DNA of 64,000 nucleotides from Salsipaludibacter albus (GCF_019798055.1 NZ_JAHOPH010000001.1:124001-188000); one strand, 5' to 3'; counted from the first letter of the stretch, positions 1 through 9,959 are shown. Numbers and translations: made by a program. The notes: a model not told the origin generated them from the sequence alone.

Positions 1-11
1 AGCGTGCGGCC

Positions 12-419
12 ATGATCTCGCTGCACCTCGCCAGGTGGCTGCGCGACGCCGGCCTGGCGTGGGAGCCGGCTCCGGGTGACGAGTTCCTGGTCCCCGACCA
101 CGGCATGGACGACCGGGTGTTCGTCATCGCGGAGATGGTCGTCCAGGTCCGCCACCTGCCGACCGGCACGATCATCGCGTTGAACGGCACGACCGAGTGG
201 GCGCTGGACAGCCTGATGCTGTCGGAGACCCTGTGGATGCCACGCGAGGACCAGCTCCGCGAGGTCCTGGGTGATGCGTTCCTGTCCCTGGAGCGCCGGG
301 CCGAGGACTGGGCCGTCCGGGTGCGGCTGTCCGACGGGACCACGACCGGCGTGGTGGCGTCCACGCCGGTCGACGCATGGGCCAAGGCCGTCCTGGTCCA
401 CCTGCGCGGCCCGGACTGA
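12..419 (+). CDS. Conserved hypothetical protein (135 aa)
   Basis: A small soluble protein with no signal peptide or membrane segment. It opens with an amphipathic stretch (SLHLARWLRDAGLAWEP) followed by a region rich in short beta strands. I recognise the general look of a small actinobacterial family of this size ("GxTTEWALDS", "LWxPREDQLR") but cannot name a function; some databases attach misleading pilus-assembly names to it. The ATG at position 12 is the first usable start, but the gene lies at the window edge, so an upstream start cannot be excluded and no ribosome site is visible. It is convergent with purF, with a hairpin cluster between them. Confidence 0.7.
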   Translation: MISLHLARWLRDAGLAWEPAPGDEFLVPDHGMDDRVFVIAEMVVQVRHLPTGTIIALNGTTEWALDSLMLSETLWMPREDQLREVLGDAFLSLERRAEDWAVRVRLSDGTTTGVVASTPVDAWAKAVLVHLRGPD

Positions 420-433
420 CCACCGAGGAGCAA

Positions 434-591
434 CCTGGTCGAGCGCGCCAGCGCACCGGGGATGTTGGGAGCGCAGCGAGCAACTCCAACGTGCCCCGGA
501 CGCAGGCTGCAGAACGAGCGCAGCGAGCTTCTGCATCGTGCCCGAGGAACGAGGGCCCGCCCTGATTCGAGCGCGCCAGCGCGAGATCAGG
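434..591. repeat. Cluster of four related hairpins between convergent genes
   Basis: Four short inverted repeats follow each other at 434-460, 464-490, 509-534 and 561-591. Each has different outer arms (for example GTTGG/CCAAC, GCAGAA/TTCTGC, CCTGAT/ATCAGG) around a similar core of the form GAGCGC(GC)CAGCG. The last one overlaps the purF stop codon. They probably terminate transcription from both sides; there are no T-tracts, so intrinsic termination is not certain. A fifth unit with the same core lies at 9989-10010. Confidence 0.6.
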
Positions 592-2077
592 CGTCCAGGG
601 CGTCGAGGTCGAACTTGATCTGGGCGAGGTGTTCGTGCTCGTCGGGCACGGGGATCGGGTACTGGCCGTCGAAGCAGGCCCTGCACAGCTCGTCCATCGC
701 CATCGGGGTCTGGTCCACCAGGCCCTGCAGGCTGACGTAGTGCAGGGAGTCGGCCCCGACGTAGTCGCGGATCTCGTCCACGGTCATGTCGGCGCCGATC
801 AGCTGGGCGCGCGTGGCCATGTCGATGCCGTAGTAGCAGGGGTTCTTGATCGGCGGCGCACAGATCCGCAGGTGCACCTCCTCGGCCCCGGCGGACTTGA
901 GCATCGCCACCAGCTGCCGGGAGGTGTTGCCCCGCACGATCGAGTCGTCGACGACGACCAGGCGACGCCCGCCGACGATCTCGCGGACCGGCGACAGCTT
1001 GAGCCGGATGCCGAGCTGGCGCAGGGAGTCGGTCGGCTCGATGAAGGTCCGCCCCACGTAGCGGTTCTTGACCAGCCCGTCGGCGAACGGCAGTCCCGAC
1101 TCCGAGGCGTAGCCCGCGGCCGCGTCCCGACCAGAGTCGGGCACCGCGATGACGATGTCGGCGTCGACCGGGGCCTCGCGCGCCAGCTGGCGACCGACCT
1201 CGCGACGCGAGAACAGCACGCTGCGCTCGGCCTGGACGTGGTCGGGTCGCGCCAGGTAGACCCACTCGAAGAGGCAGAAGTGCGGCGTGGCCGGCGCGAA
1301 GCGACGGGCGTGCATCCCGTCCTCGTCGAGCATCACCAGCTCGCCCGGTGCGACCTCGCGGACCGGGATGGCGCCGACGATGTCCAGCGCCGAGGTCTCG
1401 GAGGCCACCGCCCAGCCCCCCTTCGGCAGGCGACCCACCACCAGCGGCCGGATCCCGTGCGGGTCCCGGAAGGCGTACACCCGCTCGTTGTCCATCAGCA
1501 CGACCGAGAACGCCCCGACCAGCTTCGGCGCCACCTCCATGATCGCGGCCTCGACACTGACGTCGGGGTCGCGGGCGAGCAGGTCGGCCATCAGGCCCGA
1601 GTCGTTGCCGCTGGGCACGCCGAGCATCCGCGCGATCTCGGCGGTGTTGACCAGGTTGCCGTTGTGTCCCAGCGCGATCCCCGACCCCACGGTCGACTCG
1701 CGATAGGCCGGCTGGGCGTTGGCCCACGAGCTCGCACCGGTGGTCGAGTAGCGGCAGTGCCCGATCGCGACGTGGCCCGGCATCGCCGCGAGACCGGCGG
1801 GCGTGAACACCTGGTTCACCAGCCCCATGTCCTTGTGGACCATGATGCGCGAACCGTCGGAGGTGGCGATCCCGGCGGACTCCTGGCCGCGGTGCTGGAG
1901 GGCGTACAGCCCGTAGTAGGTCAGGGTCGCCACGTCCTCACCGGGGGCGAAGATGCCGAACACGCCGCACTCCTCGCGGGGTCCCTCGGCCAGTCGGCGG
2001 GGGTCGACCCCGTCGTCCACCACCGGCAGGCGTCGGGCGTCGGGCGGCACCGCGGGATCGGACGGGTCGGTGGTCAT
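587..2077 (-). CDS. purF: Amidophosphoribosyltransferase (glutamine PRPP amidotransferase)
   Basis: Catalyses the first committed step of purine synthesis, transferring ammonia from glutamine to PRPP. The N-terminal Ntn domain shows the catalytic cysteine in REECGVFG after a short propeptide, so the enzyme is expected to be self-processed. The PRPP motif VVDDSIVRGNT is present in the C-terminal half. Cysteines in CAPPIKNPC and CRACFDG match the iron-sulfur (Bacillus-type) class of the enzyme. I chose the ATG giving MTTDPSD (496 aa), which overlaps the purL stop by 4 bp, rather than the longer open frame running back inside purL. It is the last gene of the pur operon here; purM is not next to it. 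Confidence 0.97.
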   Translation of the reverse strand: MTTDPSDPAVPPDARRLPVVDDGVDPRRLAEGPREECGVFGIFAPGEDVATLTYYGLYALQHRGQESAGIATSDGSRIMVHKDMGLVNQVFTPAGLAAMPGHVAIGHCRYSTTGASSWANAQPAYRESTVGSGIALGHNGNLVNTAEIARMLGVPSGNDSGLMADLLARDPDVSVEAAIMEVAPKLVGAFSVVLMDNERVYAFRDPHGIRPLVVGRLPKGGWAVASETSALDIVGAIPVREVAPGELVMLDEDGMHARRFAPATPHFCLFEWVYLARPDHVQAERSVLFSRREVGRQLAREAPVDADIVIAVPDSGRDAAAGYASESGLPFADGLVKNRYVGRTFIEPTDSLRQLGIRLKLSPVREIVGGRRLVVVDDSIVRGNTSRQLVAMLKSAGAEEVHLRICAPPIKNPCYYGIDMATRAQLIGADMTVDEIRDYVGADSLHYVSLQGLVDQTPMAMDELCRACFDGQYPIPVPDEHEHLAQIKFDLDALDA

Positions 2078-4425
2078 GTGACGACCTCTCCGGTGGCAGT
2101 GGTGACCAGGGACGGGTCCACCGCGGTGGGCACGCCACGCAGGTGGGCGTCGCGGACGTCCTCCAGGGACAGCGTCAGCAGGCCCTGGACGTCGATGGTG
2201 GTGCCCCCCACGGTGCCGACGTCGGCCAGGGGGACCTCGGCGTCGGCGCACAGCCGCGCGAGCTCGCGCACGCTGTCGGACGGCGTCGTCACCAGCACCC
2301 GTGACGGTGACTCGCTGAACAGCAGCTGGGCCGGGTCCTTGCGCTCGGTCGGCACGATCTGGACACCGATGTCGCCGAGGACGGCCGAGTCGGCCAGCGC
2401 GGCCACCAGTCCCCCGTCGGAGATGTCGTGGGCCGAGTGCAGCAGGCCGGCCCGGGCCGCCTCGCCCAGCACCACGGCCAGGCGGGCCTCGAGGTCGAGG
2501 TCGACCGGCGCGAGACGACCGCCCAGGGGGAGGTCGAGGTAGGCCTGGAGGGCGGACCCCGCCAGCCCCGGCCGGGTCTCGTCCCCCAGCAGGAACACCA
2601 CGTCGCCCTCCTGCACGAACGCCTGTCCCACCGCCATCGCCGCGTCGTCGATCACGCCCAGCACCCCGATGACCGGCGTGGGCCAGATGTGGGTGTCACG
2701 CGGGTCGTCACTGCCCCCGACGCGGGACTCGTTGTACAACGAGACGTTGCCCCCGGTCACGGGGATGCCCAGGGTCCGGGTCGCCTCCCCGAGGGCCTCG
2801 ATCGAGGTCGCGAGCTGCCACATGATCTCGGGCCGCTCGGGGTTGCCGAAGTTCAGGCAGTTGGTCGACGCGATCGGGGTCGCCCCGACGCACGCCACGT
2901 TGCGGAAGGCCTCGGCGACGACCCGGCGCGTGCCCTCGGCCGGGTCGAGCTCGCACCAGCGGCCGTTGCCGTCCAGCGCACAGGCGATGCCGCGGGCGCT
3001 GCCCGGAAGCCGGACCACGCCGGCGTCGCCCTGGCCGGGACCGAGCACGGTGCCACCGCGGACCCACGAGTCGTACTGGCCATGCACCCAGTCGGCCGCC
3101 GCCAGGGACGGCGAGGCGAGGAACTTCGCGACGAAGCCGGCCAGGTCGCCGTCGTCGGCCAGGCCCGGGATGGGCAGGTCCTCGGCGACGACGATGCCGT
3201 AGCCGTCCTGCCATGCGGGGCGCTCGCGGGGCCGGTCGTAGGTGGGCCCCTCGTCGGCCAGCGACCGCGCGGGCAGGTCGGCGACCAGCTCACCGCGCCG
3301 ATGCAGTCGCAGCCGGTCGCCGGCGACCACCTCGCCGATGACCGAGGCCGGCACGTCCCAGCGGGCCGCGACGGCCAGGACCTCGTCGACCCCGTCCGGG
3401 TGCGCCAGGGCGAGCATCCGCTCCTGCGACTCCGAGCACAGGATCTCCCAGGACGCCATCGAGGGCTCCCGCAGGTGCACGGCGTCCAGGTCGACGTCCA
3501 TGCCCATCGAGGCAGCCGACGCCAGCTCGGCCGTCGAGCAGGCGATCCCTGCCGCACCCATGTCCTGGATCCCGGCGAGCAGGTCCCGGTCGTAGAGCTC
3601 GAGGCAGCACTCGATCAGGCTCTTCTCGCGGAACGGGTCCCCCACCTGGACGTTGGGGCGCTTGTCCTCCAGGCCCTCGTCGAACTCCTGGCTGGCCAGG
3701 ACCGACGCACCCCCGATGCCGTCACGCCCGGTGGAAGAACCCAGCAGGATCGCGACGTCACCGACCTGCTCGGCCGTGGCCAGCTGGAGGCGCTCGACCG
3801 GCATCACGCCGATGGCCAGCACGTTGACCAGCGGGTTGGTCGCGTAGCGGTCGTCGAAGACCGTCTCGCCCCCGATGTTGGGCACACCGACGCAGTTGCC
3901 GTACCCGCCGACGCCGCGCACGACCCCGTCGACGATCGCGCGCTGGAAGGCACGCGACCGTGGCCCGAGTCCGTCCACGGTCGGGTCGCCGAACCGCAGC
4001 GAGTCCATGACCGCGATGGGACGGGCACCCATGGTGAAGATGTCGCGCAGGATCCCGCCGACCCCGGTGGCGGCTCCCTGGTAGGGCTCGACGAAGCTGG
4101 GGTGGTTGTGTGACTCGACCTTGAACGCCACCGCCAGCCCGTCGCCGACGTCGACCACCCCCGCGTTCTCGCCGGGACCGGCGAGGATGCGGGGCGAGGT
4201 GGCCTCGAGGCGACGCAGGTGCACCTTGGAGGACTTGTACGAACAGTGCTCCGACCACATCACCGAGTACATCCCCAGCTCGGACACGGTCGGGACGCGG
4301 CCGAGCGCCTCGACCACCTGGTCGTACTCGTCGCGGCGCAGCCCGAGCTCGTGGCCGAGCTCGCGGGCTCGCTCGTCGGTCAGGGTCTCGTCGGCGGGGA
4401 AGGTCGTGACGGGGGTCTGGGTCAC
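2074..4425 (-). CDS. purL: Phosphoribosylformylglycinamidine synthase subunit PurL (small type)
   Basis: ATP-dependent synthetase that converts FGAR to FGAM using ammonia delivered by PurQ, in a complex with PurS. At 783 aa it is the small PurL of Gram-positives, which needs separate PurQ and PurS. Recognisable family segments include [12 protein letters not shown] near the N terminus, [20 protein letters not shown], and [10 protein letters not shown] in the second half. The GTG start overlaps the purQ stop (GTGA), and its stop overlaps the purF start (ATGA), so the three genes are probably translationally coupled. Confidence 0.97.
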   Translation of the reverse strand: MTQTPVTTFPADETLTDERARELGHELGLRRDEYDQVVEALGRVPTVSELGMYSVMWSEHCSYKSSKVHLRRLEATSPRILAGPGENAGVVDVGDGLAVAFKVESHNHPSFVEPYQGAATGVGGILRDIFTMGARPIAVMDSLRFGDPTVDGLGPRSRAFQRAIVDGVVRGVGGYGNCVGVPNIGGETVFDDRYATNPLVNVLAIGVMPVERLQLATAEQVGDVAILLGSSTGRDGIGGASVLASQEFDEGLEDKRPNVQVGDPFREKSLIECCLELYDRDLLAGIQDMGAAGIACSTAELASAASMGMDVDLDAVHLREPSMASWEILCSESQERMLALAHPDGVDEVLAVAARWDVPASVIGEVVAGDRLRLHRRGELVADLPARSLADEGPTYDRPRERPAWQDGYGIVVAEDLPIPGLADDGDLAGFVAKFLASPSLAAADWVHGQYDSWVRGGTVLGPGQGDAGVVRLPGSARGIACALDGNGRWCELDPAEGTRRVVAEAFRNVACVGATPIASTNCLNFGNPERPEIMWQLATSIEALGEATRTLGIPVTGGNVSLYNESRVGGSDDPRDTHIWPTPVIGVLGVIDDAAMAVGQAFVQEGDVVFLLGDETRPGLAGSALQAYLDLPLGGRLAPVDLDLEARLAVVLGEAARAGLLHSAHDISDGGLVAALADSAVLGDIGVQIVPTERKDPAQLLFSESPSRVLVTTPSDSVRELARLCADAEVPLADVGTVGGTTIDVQGLLTLSLEDVRDAHLRGVPTAVDPSLVTTATGEVVT

Positions 4426-5111
4426 CGCGACAGGCTTTCGTGCTCGGGAACGTCGGACGCCAGGCCGGCGAACATCGCGAGGAAGTCGTCCCCGCCCGCG
4501 AGGTCGTCGTCCACGGCGTGCTCGGGATGCGGCATCAACCCGACGACGTTGCCGGCCTCGTTGGAGACGCCGGCGATGTTGCGCGCCGACCCGTTGGGGT
4601 TGTCCCCGGGGAGGTAGCGGAACACGACCCGGTCCTCGGCCTCGAGCCGGTCCAGGGTGGCCGGGTCGGCGTGGTAGCAGCCCTCACCGGACTTGAGCGG
4701 CACCGACCAGGGACCGGGGTGATCGAACCCCCGGGTGAACGGCGTGTCGCGCCGCTCCACCGTGACGAAGACCGGCCGCGACACGAATCGCAGGCCGCTG
4801 TTGCGCAGCAGGGCACCGGGCAGGAGGCCGGCCTCGCACAGGATCTGGAAGCCGTTGCAGATGCCCAGGACCGGTCCGCCGTCGGCCGCGAACGCACGCA
4901 CGGCCGCCATGATCGGCGCGTGCTGCGCGATCGCGCCGGTGCGCAGGTAGTCGCCGTAGCTGAAGCCACCCGGGAGCACGACCGCGTCGACACCCGACAG
5001 GTCGGTGTCGCCGTGCCACAGCCCGACACCCTCGGCGCCACCGCGCGTGGCGGCCGCCAGGGCGTCGTGGTCGTCCAGGGACCCGGGGAAGGTGATCACC
5101 CCGACACGCAT
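4422..5111 (-). CDS. purQ: Phosphoribosylformylglycinamidine synthase subunit PurQ
   Basis: Class I glutamine amidotransferase subunit (229 aa) that hydrolyses glutamine and passes ammonia to PurL. The nucleophile cysteine lies in GICNGFQ, and the His-Glu of the triad in MPHPEHA near the C terminus. The start MRVGVITFPGS is typical of the family; an extra ATG one codon upstream (5114) is equally possible. It overlaps purL by 4 bp. About 100 bp separate it from the upstream HExxH gene, so the operon has a small gap here. Confidence 0.96.
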   Translation of the reverse strand: MRVGVITFPGSLDDHDALAAATRGGAEGVGLWHGDTDLSGVDAVVLPGGFSYGDYLRTGAIAQHAPIMAAVRAFAADGGPVLGICNGFQILCEAGLLPGALLRNSGLRFVSRPVFVTVERRDTPFTRGFDHPGPWSVPLKSGEGCYHADPATLDRLEAEDRVVFRYLPGDNPNGSARNIAGVSNEAGNVVGLMPHPEHAVDDDLAGGDDFLAMFAGLASDVPEHESLSR

Positions 5112-5211
5112 CATGACCTCGTTGCTCGTCCGGGCTGCCGTCGGCGTGGGAGCCCGGGAGTGGCCGCGGACACGGGGACCGACGGCGGGAACGGTAGTGG
5201 AGGACGTCGCA

Positions 5212-5964
5212 TCAGCCCGACACCTCCGGATAACCGGCGTCCACGAACGCCTGCACCGGGTCGTCGCCGGCCAGGATCGCTGCGGCGTCGATGCAGCCCA
5301 GGGGTGGGTCGTCGCCCATCGCGAGCCGCCCACAGGCCCGGTCGGTGGTCTCGGTCGCCACCACCTCCTGCTGGGCGGTGACCGGTGCCCCGGGCCAGGT
5401 CCCGGTCCCGAGGTGCGCCAGCTCGTGCAGGACGAAGGGGGCCCCACGGGTGCCGTCGGTGAACTGGAACCGGGGCGACAGCTCGACCACGATCCGGTCG
5501 TCGGAGAGCCGCGCCGACGACTCGGTGCCCGTGAACTCGAACGTCGCGATCCGCAGGATCCCGTCGCCCGCGATCCAGGCGTCCAGGCCGGCCCGCGCCT
5601 CGGGGAAGTCCCCGGTCTGGAGCAGCTGGCAGGTCGCCGAGAGGGTCCGCGAGGTGGTGGCGATCGCACCCGGGTCGCCGAACAGCTGGATGCCGGTGGC
5701 ACAGCCGGTCGCGTCGACCAGGTCGGTCACCTCGTTGAGCACCGCCGTCCCCCGCTCGTGGGTCACGGTCGCCGACCCCGGTGGGCGACGCTCCGCGGCA
5801 GTGAGCTCCTCGCGACCGCCGAACGCCACGAACGCCCACACGGTCACGCCGATGCCGACGACGGCCAGGGCAAGCATCGCGAGCACGAACCAACGGGCGA
5901 GCACGGGCTCGCCGTCGGGCAGCGACGGGAGGCCGTCACCGACCCCTGAAGGTGATCGCGACAT
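5212..5964 (-). CDS. Unknown membrane-anchored protein with an HExxH motif
   Basis: A 250-residue protein inserted between purS and purQ. Residues about 23-48 form one hydrophobic segment, so the rest probably lies outside the membrane. The sequence VLHELAHLG (H180, E181, H184) has the form of a zinc-metalloprotease site; E200 or D208 might be a third ligand. Cysteines at about 88, 112, 211 and 224 could form disulfides. I do not recognise the family. It starts 15 bp after the purS stop, so it is probably co-transcribed with the purine genes, but nothing in it suggests a role in purine synthesis. Protease activity is an inference from the motif alone. Confidence 0.8.
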   Translation of the reverse strand: MSRSPSGVGDGLPSLPDGEPVLARWFVLAMLALAVVGIGVTVWAFVAFGGREELTAAERRPPGSATVTHERGTAVLNEVTDLVDATGCATGIQLFGDPGAIATTSRTLSATCQLLQTGDFPEARAGLDAWIAGDGILRIATFEFTGTESSARLSDDRIVVELSPRFQFTDGTRGAPFVLHELAHLGTGTWPGAPVTAQQEVVATETTDRACGRLAMGDDPPLGCIDAAAILAGDDPVQAFVDAGYPEVSG

Positions 5965-5978
5965 GGGCGGGAACGGTC

Positions 5979-6248
5979 CTACGAGTTGGCGTCGGCGCGC
6001 TCGTCCGGCTGGATGATCCGCCAGACGTAGGTCTCGATGACCGGGTTGGTCAGGAAGTCGTGGGCCATGGACTCCACGGTCGTCGCGAGCTCGTCCCCGG
6101 ACACGTCCAGGTCCAGCTCGATGTGCTTGCCGACCCGCACGTCGGAGGCCTCGCCGTGGCCCAGGCCCGGCAGGGCACGTTCCAGCGCGCGTCCCTGCGG
6201 ATCGAGGATCTCGCGCTTGAGCAGGACGTCGATGGCGACGCGGGGCAT
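5979..6248 (-). CDS. purS: Phosphoribosylformylglycinamidine synthase subunit PurS
   Basis: Small (89 aa) bridging subunit of the PurSQL complex. It has the family pattern: an initial strand VAIDVLLKREILDPQG, then ALPGLGH, a central VRVGKHIELDLD and a C-terminal NPVIETYVWRI. It is the first gene of the leftward pur operon. A GAGGTG ribosome site lies just upstream of the ATG. The C-terminal IIQPDERADANS extends slightly past the usual end. Confidence 0.95.
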   Translation of the reverse strand: MPRVAIDVLLKREILDPQGRALERALPGLGHGEASDVRVGKHIELDLDVSGDELATTVESMAHDFLTNPVIETYVWRIIQPDERADANS

Positions 6249-6295
6249 GGAACACCTCGTTCGGGCGGGGCGGGACCGTGGCGGGCGGCCCTGCG

Positions 6296-6301
6296 AGTCT
6301 A
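6296..6301 (-). promoter_or_regulatory. Possible -10 box for the pur operon
   Basis: On the minus strand TAGACT lies about 48 bp upstream of the purS start and is the only -10-like hexamer in the short gap. No good -35 is visible at 17 bp, so this is a weak call. Confidence 0.25.
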
Positions 6302-6305
6302 CGGC

Positions 6306-6320
6306 GGCGACCGGGTCGCC
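6306..6320 (-). terminator. Hairpin after the acyltransferase gene
   Basis: GGCGAC and GTCGCC form a perfect 6-bp stem with a 3-base loop directly downstream of the acyltransferase stop codon and upstream of purS. There is no T-tract. Confidence 0.35.
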
Positions 6321-6327
6321 CGGAACC

Positions 6328-8445
6328 TCAGCCGTCCTGGTCGTCGCGGTCCAGCAGGTCGAGGGCCGACACCTGGACCTGGTCGTCGATCGCGGAGGCC
6401 AGTGCCGCCGCGAAGTCGGGGGTGAGGTGGTCCTGGTCGCGCCGGACCGGCACTCCGTCGATGATCGGGGGACACCGCAGGCGCTCGTCACACAGCAGCG
6501 GGTCGACGTCGACGGACCAGACCTGCGGATCGTCGGTGGCCAGCTCCCGGTAGACGGCCTCCTCGGGGAAGTCGTCGATCCCGGTCATCAGGCACTCGGA
6601 CTGCACGATGGCCGCGGACAGGCACACCGTCGGGTCCTCGGGCAGGATGGGCACCGGCTCCATCAGCACCAGGGGGCGACCGGCGTCGCGCAGTCCCCCT
6701 GCGCCGGTACGCACCAGTGCCTCGACCAGGGCGTCGTGGCTGTCCGCCGTCACGTCGTCCCTGCTCGACCGGAGCGGGAAGTCGCGCTCGCGGAGCCCGT
6801 TGGAGGCGACCACGACCAGGTCGGGGTCGAGGCTGGGCAGTTGCTCGTCGTAGAGGAGGTCGTGGCTCTCCACGCAGCGGCGCGACCGCGGGTTCGACGG
6901 GTCGCCCAGGAAGGCGCCGTCCGGCCAGGGACAGCTGCCGGAGTGGTTGAGCCACAGGGTCAGGTCGTGCTGCTCGGCGATGGCCTTCCACGCCGGCACG
7001 AACATGCGCGCGTGACTGTCCCCGACCAGCAGGATGCCCCCGCTGCCACCCTCGACGACCACGCAGTCCGACCCGTCCGGCTCGCGGCAGTCGGGGATCG
7101 GGGGGACCTCTCGCGCGACGGCCTCCAGGTCGAGGTCGGGCACCGGCTCGTCGATCGAGTCGAGCAGGGGCGAACGTGCCTCGCCCGGGTCCTCCCCGAC
7201 CGCGGCCTGCTCCTCGGGTGGCACCCGGACCGGGGGCCGCAGGTCCACCCGCAGGATCGCCGGCGCGACGAGCGCACCGACGACCAGGGCGATCCCCACG
7301 CCGCCGACGATGGACACGGTGGGACGGCCCTGCAGCCAGGCGCCCCGGCGCACCGGCCGTTCGAGCAGGTCGTGGCTGAGTGCGGCGAGCCCGGTCCCGA
7401 CGGTGGCCGAGATCACGAACAGGGCGACGGGTCCGACCTCGAGGACGCGCTCGGTCAGGACGACCACGGGCCAGTGCCACAGGTAGGTCCCGTACGAGAT
7501 CATCCCCAGCTTGCGCACGGTCGGCAGGGACAGGGCGCCGCTCGCCCATCCGCCGGCGGCCCATTCGGCCGCGACGAGCAGGACCACGGAGACCCCGGCA
7601 GCCGCCAGGCCGCGCACGGACGGGCTGACGTCCAGGAGCGCCGTGGCGACCACCACCAGCCCGACCAGCGCCAGCACCAGCACCGTGCGCGCCCACCGCC
7701 GCCCCCGGTCCGGCAGCTTCACCCGCCACAGCACGAGGGCGACCAGCACGCCCACGAGCAGCTGGTAGGCGCGCGTGTCGGTGCCGAGGTAGGCCCGGTT
7801 GGCGTCGCTGGTCGCGACGACCACCTGCCAGGCCACCGAGCCGGCCGCCAGGACGGCGACAGCGGCGATGACCCGGCGCAGGCGTCGACCCGTCAGCACC
7901 CACAGCCCCATCAGCAGCACCGGGAAGACGAGGTAGAACTGCTCCTCGATCGCCAGGGACCAGAAGTGGAGGTAGGGGCTCTCGGCCTGGCCGACGTTGA
8001 AGTAGTCGGCCGCCTCGACGATGAAGTGCCAGTTGGCGTACCAGAGCGACGCCGCACGCGCGTCACCGACGAGGGCCAGGCGATCCAGGGGTGCGGCCAC
8101 CAGGACGGCGCCCACGGCCGTGCCGACGATGGCCAGGGCCGAGGCCGGGATGAGGCGGCGCGCGCGGCGGGCGTAGAACCGACCGAACCGCAGTCTCCCG
8201 ACGATCGCCACGTCCGCGAGGATGACGTTGGTGACCAGGTAGCCCGACAGCACGAAGAAGACGTCGACCCCGACGAAGCCACCGGCGAAGGCCGGCAGGC
8301 GCGCGTGGAACAACAGCACGAGGTAGACGGCCACCGCACGCAGACCGTCCAGGTGGGGCCGATGGCCCCAGCCGTTGGCCGACGGACCCAACTGCGAGGG
8401 CTCGTCCACCCTCGTCTCGGGCACCGCTGGTGCGGCAATGGACAT
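6328..8445 (-). CDS. Acyltransferase-3 membrane protein with C-terminal SGNH domain
   Basis: A 705-residue OafA/YrhL-type protein that acetylates (or otherwise acylates) cell-surface carbohydrates. The N-terminal half (about 20-380) holds roughly ten membrane segments and opens with the family signature HLDGLRAVAVYLVLLFHA followed by GGFVGVDVFFVLSGYL. The C-terminal half is an extracytoplasmic SGNH hydrolase-like domain with ILLVGDSHARM (block I serine) and DQDHLTPDFA (block V Asp-His). I used the ATG at MSIAAPAV; a start 23 codons upstream is open but less likely. No sugar biosynthesis genes lie nearby, so the target is unknown. Confidence 0.9.
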   Translation of the reverse strand: MSIAAPAVPETRVDEPSQLGPSANGWGHRPHLDGLRAVAVYLVLLFHARLPAFAGGFVGVDVFFVLSGYLVTNVILADVAIVGRLRFGRFYARRARRLIPASALAIVGTAVGAVLVAAPLDRLALVGDARAASLWYANWHFIVEAADYFNVGQAESPYLHFWSLAIEEQFYLVFPVLLMGLWVLTGRRLRRVIAAVAVLAAGSVAWQVVVATSDANRAYLGTDTRAYQLLVGVLVALVLWRVKLPDRGRRWARTVLVLALVGLVVVATALLDVSPSVRGLAAAGVSVVLLVAAEWAAGGWASGALSLPTVRKLGMISYGTYLWHWPVVVLTERVLEVGPVALFVISATVGTGLAALSHDLLERPVRRGAWLQGRPTVSIVGGVGIALVVGALVAPAILRVDLRPPVRVPPEEQAAVGEDPGEARSPLLDSIDEPVPDLDLEAVAREVPPIPDCREPDGSDCVVVEGGSGGILLVGDSHARMFVPAWKAIAEQHDLTLWLNHSGSCPWPDGAFLGDPSNPRSRRCVESHDLLYDEQLPSLDPDLVVVASNGLRERDFPLRSSRDDVTADSHDALVEALVRTGAGGLRDAGRPLVLMEPVPILPEDPTVCLSAAIVQSECLMTGIDDFPEEAVYRELATDDPQVWSVDVDPLLCDERLRCPPIIDGVPVRRDQDHLTPDFAAALASAIDDQVQVSALDLLDRDDQDG

Positions 8446-8586
8446 GACGGGACCGTTCGGGGAGCGTGGTGCGGTGGGCGACCTCGAACCGGGCCGACGT
8501 GGCAGCGTATGCACCCCCGCGCACCCGACGTGACGGCCGGCGTGGCCCCTCGGACACCGCCGGCAGCCGCTCCCGGGCGACGGGCG

Positions 8587-9786
8587 TCAGCCCACCGGTG
8601 GTCGGGCAGACCGGGTGGCACGGACCACGGCGCTCGACAGGCGGAAGAACCGGACGTCGGCCAGGGGGGTCGTGGCGGTGCCGAGCCGGTTGGTGACGAA
8701 CGCCACCGCGAGGTCGTCCACCGGGTCGACCCAGCCCCCCGAGCCCCCGAAGCCGTAGTGGCCGAAGGCGTGGCGTGGTCGGCGGCCGGCCATGAAGGCG
8801 CGGTGGTAGCCCAGCCGCCAGTGCATCCGGATGCCCATCACGTAGTCGCGTCGTGACGTCTGGACGATCCGGAGGCGGTCGGCGGCGGCGTCGGACAGCA
8901 GCCGCACGCCGTTGACCTCGTGGCCGCCCAGACCGGCGTAGACGGTGGCGAGGTCGCGGGCGGTGAACACCCCGTTGACGGCGGGCATCTGGGCGCCGAG
9001 GACGGCCCGGTCGGGGTCCATGAACAGCTCGTTGAGACCGTGGATGCCCATCGCCTCGGACGCACGCCGGGCCCACGGCAGGACGCCGGGCAGCGAGTCG
9101 AGCATGGAGGGGAAGTCCCATCCGGTCTCGAGCAGCTCCGCCACGTGGGCCCGATGGTCGCCGAGGATGCCGATGCGGATCCCGGTCAGCCCGAGCGGCT
9201 CGGCGAGCTCCTCCTGCCACAGGGCGCGCATGTCCCGACCCGTCGCGGCGCGGACCAGCCCCGACAGGATCCAGCCGAACGTCATCGCGTGGTAGCCGGG
9301 GCCGTTGCCGGGCAGGGGATCGGGGGACGCGGCCGCGATGCGGCGCTCCATCTCCTCGTCGTCGAGCAGGTCGGTGATGTCGTCGACGAGGTCGCGGACG
9401 TTGTGCAGTCCGGCGTCATGGGTCAGGACGTCACGGATCGTGATGGCGCCCTTGCCGTTGGCGCCGAAGGCGGGCCACCACGCGGCGACCGGACGGTCCA
9501 GCTGGAGCTCGTGACGGTCGAGGAGCCGGTGGATCACCGCCGCCGTGATCCCCTTGGACGTCGAGAACGACACCGAGCCGGTGTCCGGCAGCCACGGCCG
9601 TCGGTGCGCTCGGTCGCGGGTGCCCGCCCACACGTCGACGACGGGGACCCCACGCCAGCGGACCGCCAGCGCGCCGCCCCCGTGGTGGGGCGCGGCGAAC
9701 AGGTCCTCGAACTGTCGGGCGACGGCCTCGAACCCGGGGGCCACGAACGGCTCGACGGGAGCGCTGACCGGGGTGCTGGCGGACAC
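8587..9786 (-). CDS. Serine hydrolase of the beta-lactamase/penicillin-binding-like family (EstB-type)
   Basis: A roughly 399-residue member of the class C beta-lactamase fold family that in actinobacteria includes many esterases. The SxxK nucleophile motif is seen in FSTSKG, and the second catalytic motif probably lies around PGYHAMTFGW (Tyr plus following residues). HAFGHYGFGGSGG near the C terminus matches the usual HxG-type third box. No signal peptide is seen, which argues for an intracellular esterase rather than a secreted beta-lactamase. I chose the second of two adjacent GTG codons because GGGAG then sits 6 nt upstream. It stands alone. Confidence 0.85.
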   Translation of the reverse strand: MSASTPVSAPVEPFVAPGFEAVARQFEDLFAAPHHGGGALAVRWRGVPVVDVWAGTRDRAHRRPWLPDTGSVSFSTSKGITAAVIHRLLDRHELQLDRPVAAWWPAFGANGKGAITIRDVLTHDAGLHNVRDLVDDITDLLDDEEMERRIAAASPDPLPGNGPGYHAMTFGWILSGLVRAATGRDMRALWQEELAEPLGLTGIRIGILGDHRAHVAELLETGWDFPSMLDSLPGVLPWARRASEAMGIHGLNELFMDPDRAVLGAQMPAVNGVFTARDLATVYAGLGGHEVNGVRLLSDAAADRLRIVQTSRRDYVMGIRMHWRLGYHRAFMAGRRPRHAFGHYGFGGSGGWVDPVDDLAVAFVTNRLGTATTPLADVRFFRLSSAVVRATRSARPPVG

Positions 9787-9959
9787 GGACACCTCCCGAG
9801 GGTGCGATCGACCCGGACGGCCATCGGCACGCCCGGACACCCCCCCGACGGGCGTGCGGACACGCATCGGGGACATGCGTCGGGGCCGGCGTGACCGGCC
9901 CCTGGCTCCCGGTCGGGATGGTACGCCCCGACCGATCGGCGCGCCCGCACCGCGCCGAA

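Noticed and set aside
629-4696. Long open frames on the plus strand opposite purF and purL (for example 629-2542 and 2428-4113)
   Set aside because: They are antisense frames kept open by high G+C; their translations are Arg/His/Gly-rich without domains, whereas the minus-strand frames are clear enzymes.
5962-5971. Another copy of the GACATGGG element
   Set aside because: It lies over the start codon of the HExxH gene inside the pur operon, and the second and third blocks are missing at the fixed distances.
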